Notes under the pieces: model-generated
What the model was told of the DNA's origin: nothing
Seen by the model: only the letters and a program-made list of their open reading frames with translations
Databases searched by the model: none
Part shown: piece by piece, positions 24,101-36,176 of the stretch
How the letters are laid out: every line of letters begins with the position of its first letter
Position numbering within the stretch: the stretch's first letter is position 1
Made by a program: the position numbers and the translations under genes
Assembly: GCF_012273895.1 (NCBI RefSeq)
Contig: NC_052107.1
Coordinates: 3,844,001 to 3,908,000, forward strand
Direction: 5' to 3'
Length of the DNA stretch: 64,000 nt
Source: Zerene cesonia
Taxonomy: Eukaryota > Arthropoda > Insecta > Lepidoptera > Pieridae

Positions 24101-24424
24101 AGGTGGAATCGTATGCTAAAGAAATAAGAACAGATAATAGAAACGTGACAGTGACGAAGATACTAAAAACTTCATAGTACTAAAAACGTTTCCTCGACGA
24201 ACGGAATTATTGCCTAATTTCTAATACATATTTCAATTCACTTCACGGTCATTTCAATGATTATTTTATATATACGTGAATAAATGTTAAGTGCCGATGT
24301 AAGTGAAAAATTAAAAGGTATTTTGACATTTATAAAGGTTAACAGAAAATTACCTAAATAAATAGAGAATTGGAAAAGTTAGTAGAGATATTGATATGAA
24401 AATCCATATATTATTAAACTATAC
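21185..24424. other. Upstream AT-rich DNA, no convincing gene
   Basis: A mixture of AT-rich unique sequence. Two longer plus-strand frames (21288-21545 and 22341-22568) begin at TTG codons and show no family resemblance, splice-site support or promoter. A CTAGTTGTGCCTCGCC fragment near 22784 may be a repeat end. Confidence 0.45.
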
Positions 24425-24461
24425 CAAACATTCCTGCCTTTCCCTTTCTGTTGATGATTAC
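24425..24461 (-). CDS. Candidate 37-base micro-exon (weak)
   Basis: A good minus-strand acceptor (TTGTTCTGTTCCAG, AG at 24462-24463) precedes 37 bases, and a possible donor GTATAG follows (24419-24424). In the first frame the bases read VIINRKGKAGMF plus one base, starting in phase 0 and ending in phase 1. That end phase would join to the AGAP exon at 3133-3279, and the start phase matches the end of the exon at 63576-63621. It also contains an ATG (ATG TTT G), so it could be a first exon. Donor quality is poor and the peptide is not recognised, so it may be chance. Confidence 0.18.
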
Positions 24462-26380
24462 CTGGAACAGAACAATAATAATTTTAAAAATACAATATTG
24501 AGCATGTATGAAAATGAATTATTTTATTAGTGATAAGCGAATAATCTAATATACTAAACCACAAAAATTCCGTATACAAAGAATACTTTCAAAATGCATA
24601 AGGTACAAAAAATGTGTTAAATAAAATGATTTCCTAATATTTCCTTTTAAATTAATGAAGCACTATCAATCTGCATACCTCTCTCATAATATTGAAACAA
24701 CACGATAGCGTTACAATTTTTACAGTGTTCCAGTTTGAACTACCTTGAGCTTAAGGCTACGACCTATTTCTTTGGTTTTGCGAACTTACATAAGCCATCC
24801 ACACTGCTTCAATGACGTTGGTATATTACATATGTAAAAACATCCGATCGTACAAAGCTTACAGATTTTTCATCGGCGAAAATAGCGCGGTCTATTAGAC
24901 AGTTATTAAGTGATAAACAATTTTGCTTTATGAATAATCGCTGCGTGACGTCAATACATATTATTTATATGTTGTGAATCATATAATGAAAGACCGCTTC
25001 GATGCAATATCTTCTACATTTCTGCTTAATCTGATTTATAAATGAACTATTTGAAACTGCTCTTATCAAAATGATAAAAGAAAAACAAGCGTATAAAAAC
25101 ATTACATTTAAAGAATATAATAACAGTAATGTAACAACGTCACCTCTTCATTTCTATAAGGAATCAGCTAGATAAGTTATAATGGCTACTTTCTATTCCT
25201 CTTTACAATACCCAGCGAACACTGAGCATTGTGCATCCCTTGTTGTAATTGTCTGTCACCCTGGTTACATAATTCATTCCACTACTTGACACTATGGTCG
25301 GGGCCCGATTACTTTATGACCCAAAACCGACAAAATTTACGAGTTGCATTTCTAAGATCATCACCGGTATTAGTCACGAACGAGCGGTTTTGATCATTCG
25401 ATTATTGAATTTATTTATGAGCGTACGAAATCGTTCAGGCGGAATTACGATTATCGACTTATAATTCGATTATTACCTTTTTGATAATAATGGCAGCCAT
25501 TTCTCACGAGAGGGTTGATTATAGAGAGATACTCAGTCTCAGGGATGTGTTTGATGTTTTTTAGTTTAGGATAATATGCAATTTGTGTTTCAATAGATCA
25601 TAGGGCTGCATATGAGGGTGTTTGAAGAACTCTTTAAATTTTAAGTACACTTGAACATCCGTAAGTAGGTGGTTGGATATAAATACATCGTGAAATTTCT
25701 TGGTTGAACTTGAAATTACGGAATTAATTGAAGTAAAGTCTGATACGGATGTGATCTCAACTCGATACATTCCGTACAGGATATAAACTATGTATCCTTA
25801 AAACAATCATAAACACATTAAACATGGTATAATTGTTTTAATGGCATAATCATTGTCATACGTTTTCTTTAATTATATTTAAATTTAAGGAAATAAACGA
25901 CACACTTCTTCCGTGCCTGCTTAAAGAATGCAGAATGAAGGCTATTGTATTTAGAACCTGGAAATACGAACTTTGCCCCTATCATTGTCAACAATGTAGG
26001 ATGTTATAGTGTATAATTGATAATTTCTGCGGAAACTTTCCCCATTGGCAGAATAGCTCGCTAGTTAGGAACTTTCTCTTGGCAATACATCAACCATCAA
26101 CTCTTTACATTTAACAATATGTCCTTTCTCATTAAGATCAATACCCCTTTTCATGTTTATGACAATTTTTAAGAGTAATAACCACTATTGACATGCAGTG
26201 TACATTAATAAATTGTACATATCAGTATCTTGATATAAGAATATATAACATTCGACAATGGTGTTTGAAATGGAATACTTTTTACATATCAAAACATTTT
26301 AAAACGTGAGTTCTGAAACTTCGTAAGTAGTGAATATTTGTAAAGCTACCTACTTTAAGTTATTATGAATATTGTTATAA
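24462..26380. other. AT-rich unique sequence, nothing recognised
   Basis: No repeats of the families listed, no credible exon and no RNA gene were seen. The composition is typical of intron or intergenic DNA. Confidence 0.45.
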
Positions 26381-26628
26381 CATCTGCCAACCTTTTCTCT
26401 GTATAGATATACTTATATGTGTATTTAATTTTAATTTAAATTCCTTTTTGTACTTTCCAAAAACACAAAATAAAGAAAATAACACAAAAAGTATTAGTTA
26501 TTAACATCTTACACCTTTTCTCTGTATAGATATACTTATATGCGTATTTAATTTTATTCCAAATTCTTTTTTGTAATATCCAAAAATACAAAATAAAGTA
26601 AACAAACCAAAATGTATTCGTTTTAAAC
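26381..26628. repeat. Tandem duplication, two units of about 124 bp
   Basis: Unit 1 (26381-26504) and unit 2 (26505-26628) share ACCTTTTCTCTGTATAGATA-type starts, CTTATATGNGTATTTAATTT and a CCAAAAANACAAAATAAAG end, with scattered substitutions. The divergence suggests an old local duplication. ORFs across it repeat the same peptide pattern (W/C-F-I-L-x-F-W) because of the duplication and are not evidence of a gene. Confidence 0.75.
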
Positions 26629-27046
26629 CAAAAATCCATTTTCTACCAGGCAAACTTACATAGCTTTTTGTACCAACGATTGTCCACATAGCTACCCCCA
26701 AAATATGAAAAAATAAAACAAAACAATATTCAAATTAATACCGTGCATTAAATTGTAGGGTTTTATTGGGGTAAGTTATTTCACCAGGACGAAATGTGAC
26801 ATATGGTGTATAGAAAATTGTAGTTTCAAATATGCAGTCTACCGTGGAACGTTTAATTTTTATTTTGCACAATTAAGTTAAAACAACTGAGTAGCATATA
26901 GGATCTGTAAATTTTAATAGAATTAGATTATGAATCTGGGGTACGAACAAATATATAAATAACGGTCTGAGCTGAAGATTTGCTGGTATGCTTTATTTAA
27001 TCTAATGCGAACTCCTTTTGAAAAAAGGATTGCATTTTATTTAGTA

Positions 27047-27246
27047 CTAGCTTTTACCCGCGGCTTCGCACGCGTCTATTTGGGATAGTTTAATAGATGT
27101 TCTTATACATATAAACCTTCATCTTGAATCACTCTATCTATAAAAAAAAAACTCATCAAATCCGTTGCGTAATTTTAAAGATTTAAGCATACATAGGGAC
27201 ATAGGAATATACAGATAAAGCGACTTTGTTCTGTACTATGTAGTAA
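27047..27246 (-). mobile_element. Helitron-like element, family C
   Basis: It starts at the left with CTAGCTTTTACCCGCGGCTT CGCACGCG (the 3' end on the minus strand) and runs to CTGTACTATGTAGTA at the right. The body includes CTTGAATCACTCTATCTA, an A9-10 run and AAAGCGACTTTGTTCTG. It is one of four related copies. Confidence 0.68.
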
Positions 27247-27508
27247 AGTAGAAATACATGCTGACGTACAGTTTATCTTCACTAGTCAAGGAGTCGTTTG
27301 ATTTATGGAAGGCAATGTAAGTCGTTTTCTATTATATAACATATTCGCTTCTATTTATTCCTGTTTTCACTATAATAACAGCTTACAAGAAAAATAATTA
27401 GATACGTACATATTACATTTATAAACCACCATTAAAGGGCTTAAAGAGTGCAACATTAATGTTTAATGCCACACATACCTAGCAATTTCATGTGTCTGTA
27501 CCTATGAA

Positions 27509-27707
27509 CCTACTAATATTATAAATGCGAAAATTTGTAACGATGTGTGTGTGTTTGTTGCTCTTTCACGCAAAAACTACTGAACCGATTGCAATGAAAT
27601 TTGGTACGTAGACAGCTGGACAACTGGATTAACACATAGGCAACTTTTTATCCAGATATTCCTACGGGATACGGACATACGCGGGTGAAACTGCGGGGCG
27701 CAGCTAG
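27509..27707 (+). mobile_element. Helitron-like element, family A (full length)
   Basis: Family A body and 3' hairpin plus CAGCTAG end are complete. The 5' end reads CCTACTAATATTATAAATGC with the first T replaced by A. It is among the least diverged copies in the window. Confidence 0.82.
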
Positions 27708-29348
27708 TAGAAAATAAAAGTGGCACAACAAAAAATACTCTTTGTATTATGTATGACCGTGAAAATAGCATCGTTGACATCCACGTACACATATTAAAAT
27801 ACCCAGTAGCCACTCGAAGTCATTGGACCAATAATTAACAAGCCTAAAATTTGTCGAATAAAATTCAGCGGAACTTAACCCATAAGTTTTAATACCCACT
27901 ACTCTAACAAACTACTAAAACAAAGTGGGAACGCCGCGCGGACTAGCTGAGAGCTCGCGTCTGCACTCAGAGCTTGTAGTTTGTACCAATATAACTTAAA
28001 CAAGTTGATAGCAAGTCGAAAACTTGCCGGAATAACGTACAACCTCTCTCCGTAAGAACGGTGCAAAATTTACGAAACTGCGATATTACGCTCTATGAAA
28101 TGTATGAGCTTTCGAGAGGAGTTTGCGAAACCCAACGCGAGGAGCAGAATAATGCATTGCTTGGCTAAGAAGGTTATTATAATTGGATTAGAGCAATTTG
28201 TTTTAGAGGCTTGTTGATTTGCATAAAATTTGTATATTTTAAAACATAAACTTAACAAATAATTTTAATGGCCGAAAGACTGAAATAGGGATGATTTCAG
28301 TTTTAGTAGAATTTTTATTTGTGGGACCGATGTCAAAGCATACCTCGTCCAATAAAAGTTGTTTAATAATATTATACCATGCGGTGAATCCAGAATTATA
28401 AATTGTTAATACTCCCCTTCACGTTTAATTTTGTGCGCGAAAACCACACGAGTCAATAAATGAAATATCTAGTCATTATTATGGAGGATATGCTCTGCAA
28501 TATGACACTTTGACACTACAATGCTGATTATGCTATGGGCTATCCTACCAGGGGCGAGGCTGGGGCGGACCACTAGTTAGCTATATAACATCACGCAACC
28601 TGCATCTAGAAATTTAGCAAAGCCGAAAAATATCTTATGAAAGTAGTCGAAGTCGCATAGTGCAGCTAGTAATGGATGAACTAAAAACGTATTTAAAGCT
28701 AATTATGATATTCTTTCACCAGTAGAAAATATTATTATTCTAGTGTCTCAGGTTAATCAGATACATCGTCTGTTAGATGTACATAATTAATTTGGTTTTT
28801 TCTTTAATCCATTTAAATACATATTGGATACTCTATATTTTCAAAACGCCGTCCTTGTTGTTAACGTCATACAAGATCAATCAATATCAGAATATAGTTT
28901 CGATGTAGTTATAATGAATCAGATGCCCTCACTGGGGTAGAGGGAATCGCCCTCTATTGACATTATAATGACATCGACACGTGTTGTTTGGCCCTCCGCG
29001 TTATAAGTTGATTTAAGCTTAATAAGGCTCGGAATTCAATGTTTTCGTTTAATCTTGAAATATGAGAGTAGTTAGGTGAAATTTGTATAAAAATACTATA
29101 ACATTTTAGAGACAATGTTAAAATGTTAAATTAAATTTCAGTGGGTCAAATACGATGCGCCTTTTCTTCACCCAGAACTTTTCTTAATTACCGTTGTAAA
29201 TATATAAAAGTAGCCAACCCATTCGTAGAGGGACAATCTACCTACATAATATATATATGTTATGCTGACCGTGGTAATCGTCTGCTCGCTCTTATATAAG
29301 ATAGAACTTTATCAAATTCAGCTAACTGTTATTAAATAAATTCAAAGT
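27708..29348. other. Unique stretch with a GC-richer block
   Basis: Bases 27925-28160 are richer in CpG (AACGCCGCGCGGACTAGC, GAGCTCGCGTCTGCACTC), which could mark an enhancer or promoter. The rest, including 28900-29040, is unannotated. No exon could be supported. A possible repeat terminus (GGCGGACCACTAG) lies near 28565. Confidence 0.35.
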
Positions 29349-29555
29349 TTAGAAATTAAAGGCTTTTAAACGGATTTTATGCGCGATTTATTCATTATAT
29401 TATTAACCCGACGTTTCGAACACTTTACAGCGAGCGTGGTCACGGGGAGTCTCCGGGGAGTCTCTTCCAAGATAATGAATAAATCGCGTTTAAAATCCGT
29501 TTAAAAGTCTTTCATTTCTATATGTATAATACTCGCGTAAAATCAAACACAATAA
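29349..29555. mobile_element. Foldback (MITE-like) element with long inverted repeats
   Basis: Imperfect inverted repeats of about 50 bases (29349-29399 and 29471-29521) enclose a core with AACCCGACGTTTCGAACAC and CAGCGAGCGTGGTCACGGGG. The repeats contain TTTTAAACGGATTTTA and GATTTATTCATTAT. Homology with the copy at 50296 continues past the right inverted repeat (GTATAATACTCGCGTAAAAT CAAACACAA), so the true right border is outside it. No coding capacity. Confidence 0.6.
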
Positions 29556-30038
29556 AATTCTAAATTCAAAATTGAAAAAAAAAAAAATCGTAAAAACAGA
29601 TAACTCACCCAGATAATATTCCATTAGATATTCAGGTTATATAATTTTAAGATTTGTTAAGGGTTCATTCAAAAAACTTTGTTTATATGTCATACAGTTC
29701 TTCGACTTAATACAATTATATCGCTAGGCATTTTAATAACTGTTGTGTATAAATTTTAACTGCACAACTCGTGCGACGAGGGTAGAAAAAAATCAATATT
29801 GGTTGTTGGGTTAATCGATGTGTGATGGAAGCGTAGCTGGACCGTCGGGCCGCCGTAACGCGTGATTGATTCTGCTGCTTGAAACGGCTGGCTTGAAAAT
29901 TCCCTGTACCTGTTTAAATAAAATCTTCATAGTTTTTTTTTTTTACTAAAAACGCAAATATTTTTCTAATGTATGAGTTCATAGTTTTGTGTGGATTAAA
30001 GAAAAATGCGAGATACTTAATCGTAATTATTAACGACT
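29556..30038. other. Stretch with a possible short first exon and a CpG-rich block
   Basis: On the minus strand an ATG (29622-29624) is followed by five codons (MEYYL) plus one base, and then a GTGAGT donor with GT at 29607-29608. A GC-rich block (ACCGTCGGGCCGCCGTAACG) lies about 220 bases upstream at 29830-29880. The end phase would fit the AGAP exon. This is only suggestive, given the tiny coding length. Confidence 0.2.
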
Positions 30039-30091
30039 CTATGTGATTCTTTTATATATATGGTACAGATATATATAAAAGAATCACATAG
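30039..30091. repeat. Perfect 23-bp inverted repeat with 7-base loop
   Basis: The arms 30039-30061 and 30069-30091 are exact reverse complements, separated by GGTACAG. Each arm starts CTATGTGATTC and ends in a TTTTATATATAT run. No mismatch was found within the 23 base pairs; outside them pairing is lost within two bases. It is not part of any repeat family seen elsewhere in the window. Confidence 0.85.
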
Positions 30092-30240
30092 GTATAGATA
30101 ATACCTAGGACCGAGTTCAAAAATTTGGTAAGAATTAAGAAGTATTAATATTGTTTTCTGATGGTGATGGAAATAAACTTCTAGAATTTGTCAATTAAAA
30201 TATAATTTTAAAGGCTTCCTATCTTCCTCATTGTGTCATA

Positions 30241-30473
30241 CTAGCTTTTTCTTGCGGCCTCAACGGACAGAAATACCGACTTTGTTTTATATTATACTAC
30301 TAGCTTTGAAGTATTTTAATAGATGTTATATATATGAACCTTCCTCTTGAATCATTCTATATATTTAAAAAAAAAAACCCATCAAAATCCATTGTGTAGT
30401 TTAAAAGATTTAAACATACATTGGGATATAGGGAGGGAGAAAGCGACATTGTTTTATACTATGTAGCAATAGT
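30241..30473 (-). mobile_element. Two abutting Helitron-like family C copies
   Basis: The first unit (30241-30299) keeps only the two ends of the family: CTAGCTTTTTCTTGCGGCCT and then CGACTTTGTTTTATATTATA. The second (30300-30473) starts at a new CTAG and has most of the body, with an A-run and AAGCGACATTGTTTTATACT. The two termini lie directly against each other. Confidence 0.6.
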
Positions 30474-31269
30474 GAAGTATAAATTCTGTTGCAATTTTTT
30501 ATATAGATCTAGATTCTAGCGATAACTACACTGATTGCTATCACCATCCTACAATACGTATTACTACAACACAAAAACGACCACAACCGTTACTAGGACA
30601 TAAAATGAATTTTATTTCGCTGCGTCCATTTCAGTCGCTATAATGATACCATTTTCCCGGCCAGCCTATGCCCAGAAATCGTTATTACCGTCCGCCCCCA
30701 TAATACGAGCAATCTCATTGCCGTGTTGACACGCAACTGTTATCCTCTAGAATCTGAGGTTATGCTTACTAAACTTTTAAATACGAAAGTATATTTGATT
30801 GTTTGTGTTTCTTTCACATCGCAACGGAGCGATATCATGATTTTGTCTAAGATATTTAGGAGGCTGGACAGTGATCAGGGATTTAGCGGGTTGAAACATA
30901 TCGATTTAATATGAATTTTCTTAGACCATGCAGGCGAAGGCACGTGCCACAACTAGTTAATACAATGATGTTGATGATCCGCACGTATGGTACAATAAAT
31001 GCACTTGAGTAGTTGATTGGTCATTCTAATCATCATTATCGGTTCATTATCTTTGGTTTATCTTAATATTACTTTAACGAGGTCGTGTAAATTAATAGTT
31101 TAATGTTTAGAAGACGTAATTGATTTAAAACTATTATTTATTATAAGCCTAGGCACGGTTCTCGAATAACATGTATCTTATTATATAAATTCAGTTTAAA
31201 TAACAATGATTTCGCACCAATAAGCAAAAACACTTCTTAACATCACATACATTAGTATGGATTTTATAT

Positions 31270-31462
31270 TACTACATAGTATAAAACAAAGTCGCTTTCT
31301 CTATCCCTATGTCCTTATATGCCTAAATCTTTAAAACTACGCAACGGATTTTGATGGGGGTTTTTTAGTAGATAGAGTGATTCAAGAGGAAAGTTTATAA
31401 GAAAAATAAAATCTTTTTAACTACTCCGAATTAACGCGTGCGAAGCCGCGGGCAAAAGCTAG
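31270..31462 (+). mobile_element. Helitron-like element, family C (full length)
   Basis: Plus-strand copy running from TACTACATAGTATAAAACAA through TCGCTTTCTCTATCCCTATG to GCGAAGCCGCGGGCAAAAGC and TAG (CTAG at 31459-31462). It is the cleanest copy of family C here. Confidence 0.7.
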
Positions 31463-31554
31463 TTGATAATAAAAATGGAGAAGTAGAGATGATGATAGCA
31501 TTTTCCCTTGTGCTTAGGATTATATATAGTATCTTGTTATTTAATTTAATTTGA

Positions 31555-31640
31555 TTTATATGTATATATATATTGAATGTTGTACGTATTTGTGTTATGT
31601 ATTTGTGTATGTGTATATGTATATATTATATTATGTATAT
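31555..31640. repeat. TA/TG-rich low-complexity tract
   Basis: An imperfect run of TATATG, TGTGTATG and TATATTATA motifs. It has no other features, and a short minus-strand ORF across it is compositional. Confidence 0.7.
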
Positions 31641-34600
31641 GTTGTACGTTGTTTTTATATTTTATTTCTCGACCCGCCAGTACTCTTTTAATGCTTGTTA
31701 CCTTTTGCCCGGGTTGCCTGGAAGAGATCACTTCTGAGTGATAAGGCCGCCCAACAAATTGTACTCTTTCTTTTTTACTTGTTACTAATATATATATTTT
31801 TAAGTTTCCTGTACAATTATTTGTTAAAGAGTAATAAAATAAAATAAATAAAATATCTTGGTTGTAAATTGGTTCTTATTAAAAAAAAATCGTCATGATA
31901 TACAATTGTAACAACTATGACCACAATATTTACAAAAGTACCAAGAAAGATAAGCTGTGGACTTACGGAGCTAATCCAATATAACAATGCGACCAAACAA
32001 ATACTAAAATAATATTTAATCCATCGTAAAAAAGACACGCCAGTTAATTTTGCATTAGTTATGCGTGACAAACTTGGAGGTCATTATGATAAAAATGATG
32101 GCGTACAAAATGTTCAAGGTAGGGGTCCAATTAAATTGTATTTAAAAGATAATCTTCATTGTAAAACTCGGTGAAGTGTTGCCTATTCATATTTAGTAAC
32201 AATAAATTTTAACTTACAAGACATGATGTGTATCTCGAAGGGAGATAAATTATTTCTTTGCATTTCTTAATGTTAATAAAAAAATAATACTTGCCGTTTT
32301 AGAAACGGCGATCTAAATTTGAAACACAAGGCAAACGCGAACAAAAGAATGTTAATACATATTAAAATAAACAAATTCTCAAAGAAGATTTGGGATTGTG
32401 ACCTCAGGCTAATAGAAATTGACGTATTCTTTCGTTCCTGAATTCTATTAAGAATTTCGTATTGTAAGTGATATTTATAAAAAAATGCGATAGTTAGTAA
32501 AACAATTTTATAGTAAGATCCTGTATTTAACGTATATAAGTATTTTTTTTATAAATAACCAATTAAAATTTTATTCTAAATGCAACGTGGTCATAGAATT
32601 GAAGGCACAATTTGAAGCTGGAATTGTGCAAAAAAAAAAGAACACAAAAAAATAAAGTCAATTCACTGAGGTTTGGGAACACGATCGGGGATTCAGTAAG
32701 AATTATTAAGTAGGGCATACAGCCCTTGGATATTTTATTTTTATGTATTCTTACTAGGGATGGGGCTCAACATAAAAATACACAAGGTCCTGTCATTGGC
32801 GAAATTGCAAAGGGTGACACCCAAAAATAAGAGGGTGTAGACTTAGAAACGTCTTATTTTTGCATTTTTTTTTTATTATTTTGTATATTTTTTGTATAAA
32901 ATTGTTTGACATGTTTATAATAACTCGTATGGAGTTAATTTTACGATAAGCTATATTTGAGAATGCGAAATATGCTGATTACGTTTGCGACCGAATAGAA
33001 TGCAGAATAGTTCATTGTTGTTTTAACACGAAGTAAAACGAGCGAGAGGGCTGTTTTAACTCAACGAACGAGTATCACAAATTTCAACAACCAGTGTTCT
33101 GTTTGTGTTCATATCCAGTCGGAAATTCCTATCAGCTTTAACAGGCATTTAATTAACTTATCTTTCATACTAAACGGAATGTAAATCTGCATAATGGACA
33201 TGAAACTAGGCCATGTTTGATAACACATTTACACTTTTGATGATTGATTTTTTTTTTTGGCAAATATGCAATCATTATGATTGATACAAAAAAACCATAC
33301 AAATTTTGGAAAACAGTCTTGTCTGAAGAGAACTCTGTTATCATTTTAAAGGCCCCCAAAAATACCCTTCGAAATCTAAACTGTATCACGCAAAAGATTC
33401 TGACATACAAACAATGAGCATGGGCCAAGAGCGACATACGATGAAGAAAACGCTGGCAGCTTTATAGCAATAACAAAAGGAGATGCCGACAAAATATATT
33501 TGACAAAACGGAGCTGACAGATGTTACTTGAGTCGCTTGTGTATTTTATAAGAAAACTGGAATCTTTATAACTAAGCTTCCGTATTGCGAAACCAGTTTA
33601 ACGAAAATAGACGCACCGCTATTAATAATATTTTGAAGTTCTTTCAAGTTCATGAGAAATTGTTAGACTGTTAGAAGTGGGAGAGTTTTGACCATTATTC
33701 AGAGATTTTGTAGTGTTCATCATATTATGTAAAATGGAATATTTCAGTCACGAAAACCCACGAGACCCTCAATAAAAAATAAGCGCATTATAATAATTTA
33801 GACCGAAAAACGTTTCGTCGGATTTTGTGTGTATTAAGCTGTCAAATTCTTAAACATTTAAAATAGTGTGCATTTATTTAGTAAGTTTTGACACATGTCC
33901 TCGGGAGCTTAGCCAACCCTTTCTTGACATATCAATGATGGCAACAATAGATCTATTTTAGCCACCACGCGCTCCCATTCCTCGTACGTCGATCGAAAGC
34001 ATTTTTAATATCGACTTCGCTCTATCCCTTACTCGTTTCTGCAATATTCCCACAGAGTATCGATTTCTCGATATTATAATATGTTTGACACCAGTTACGA
34101 GCGCGGTCGATAACATCAAAGATCACTGATAGCATTGAAATGCAGAGCACGCGTAGTGATGACCTAAGAAGACACGATATCGCATTCACTGGGGATGATT
34201 TGTTGCTAAGTGAATGGCAAATGAATTTATACTGGTATTGCTGTTATAGCATGCAAACTGCACACGATTCTTAATGGCTTTCTATATTTTAAATTACATA
34301 AACGTAAAAGATCGTCGAAACCCTGTAGGCAACTAATTAGAGTATTTGAATAGGGATGTCAAAGCAAATAGAGTATATTTATTTTTTTCGGGGGATTTAA
34401 AGAGTTGCAATAGTGTTCCATTGTTGGATGTATCCTGGGGCATGTCTTGTACAATATGTTTAGTGATGTAAAAAGGACTTTGGCACCAACGGACTGATTC
34501 AAAACTGGTTCATGGGAACAATGCTTCCGGGGGCTTCAAATACAAGAAATAATAACAAATAATTTTGTAATGAGCCATTGATAAGATATTTTCTGTTATG

Positions 34601-35654
34601 CAAATGCATAGTTTTTTTCCAAATTGAAAAGAAAATAACATTACTTTATGCTCCTCTCACATCACTATTTATAATATGTACTTACGTCCAAGTGCATTGT
34701 TTTAAAAACAAATACATACAGTTGGATTCCAAACGCCTAATGTGCGACTATTGTAGTGATATATAGAGAAAAAATAATATCTTAATATAAAATCAGCTCA
34801 CACCTTCTTTCGTTCGCAAGATATTTAAAAACAAGTTTTGCATTTATCTCTACTTTATATGAGATAAATTATCCGATTCGTAATGTATATTATTCAACAA
34901 AACAAGAATATATTATGCGCGAAGCGGGCCACATAATGATCTTGCACTCGCAATGCAAATTTGTATTAGACCGTGAAATAAACAAGATGCTTTGAATAGC
35001 TTTTAAAACATATTCAACACACGTCCGAGCAACGAAACGAGACAGGTTTCATGTGTGACAATCTTTATATTGCATTTCAGGGCTAATAGTGTTTTAAACT
35101 TTTCTAATGATATCGTTATATCGCATAGAACAGACTTGAAATGGTACAGTTGGTTTGTTTTTGGTGTATTTTGTTCATTTTATTTGTGATTTTATCACAT
35201 TCATTTTTATCAACAATTCCTAACAATCCTAACTAGTGATGTTCTAACAATATCCTGTAATATAACATTTTTATACATACAGCTTTATAAATGCGAATTT
35301 TCATATAATTATACAATAACATTAATTATTACAATTAAATCTTAAATTATGTTCAGACTCAGTAAAAATATATTATTTATACCTTAAACTAAATTCATAT
35401 TTAATCCGTATAATTCTCATAGCATTCCACTTTCGCACGTTCAACAGAAAAGAGCTGAAACGAGTAAGGAAGCACAATGGGTGTGTGCAAATTCGCAAAT
35501 ATAATGACCAGCTATTCACACACACAATGAAATAAAACGATGTTAACACCATATATACGTATAGTCGTTCTGGTTTTCGTTTAATAACCCTACGTTTGTG
35601 TATTCAATAAATATTTATCCCAATAATATAAAAATATGATCATTCTTATAAGCA
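31641..35654. other. AT-rich stretch, no gene supported
   Basis: It contains short chance ORFs, homopolymer runs and a few GC-richer patches (33960-34040). A minus-strand acceptor at 35455-35456 followed by 17 open codons and TAA (35401-35454) is a weak terminal-exon candidate. No repeats of the listed families were recognised. Confidence 0.4.
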
Positions 35655-35827
35655 CTGATATTATAAAGAGGAAGAATTATGTTTTATGAAAGATGTTTAT
35701 TTGCAATGGATAAACTCAAAAACTACTGGACCAATTTCAAAAATTCTTCAATCATTAGAAAGCTGCTACTTCTCCGAGTGACATAGGCTATATATGCATC
35801 ACAAGCAAAGCCGGGGCCAACAGCTAG
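35655..35827 (+). mobile_element. Helitron-like element, family D
   Basis: It begins near a GATATTATAAAGAGGAAGAA segment. It has the body AACTCAAAAACTACTGGACC and ATTTCAAAAATTCTTC, the GTGACATAGGCTATATATGC segment, and ends AAGCCGGGGCCAACAGCTAG at 35827. It is related to the copy at 51589. Confidence 0.62.
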
Positions 35828-35972
35828 TATTAAATGTTGTTGCTTAAAAAGCTAAAATGTAAACATTGATGAGTCGTTTAGTTTTGGTATGAATATATTT
35901 AGTTATATGAACCATCTTAGGTTCTAGAATAGTAGGTTTATTGTCCAGTTCTAGCGAAACATATATCAAATA

Positions 35973-36176
35973 CTAGCTGCGCCCCGCGGTTTCACCCGCG
36001 TAAGTCCGTATCCCGTATGAATATAAGGATAAAACGTTGCCTATATGTTATTCCAGTTGACCAGCTGTCTACGTACCAAATTTTATTGCAATCGGTTCTG
36101 TAGTTTTTGCGTGAAAGAGCAACAAACACACACACACACATCCTTACAAACTTTCGCATTTATAACAATAGTAGGA
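35973..36176 (-). mobile_element. Helitron-like element, family A (full length)
   Basis: It is complete from CTAG (35973-35976) with hairpin to GTAGGA (36171-36176), between A and T. The internal CA tract (about 36126-36140) has expanded into a small microsatellite compared with sister copies. Confidence 0.83.

Noticed and set aside
34804..34843. Another ATG exon ending in phase 1 (MQNLFLNILRTKE)
   Set aside because: The donor GTGTGA is weak, the surroundings are AT-rich with no promoter-like block, and one in three random ends has this phase.
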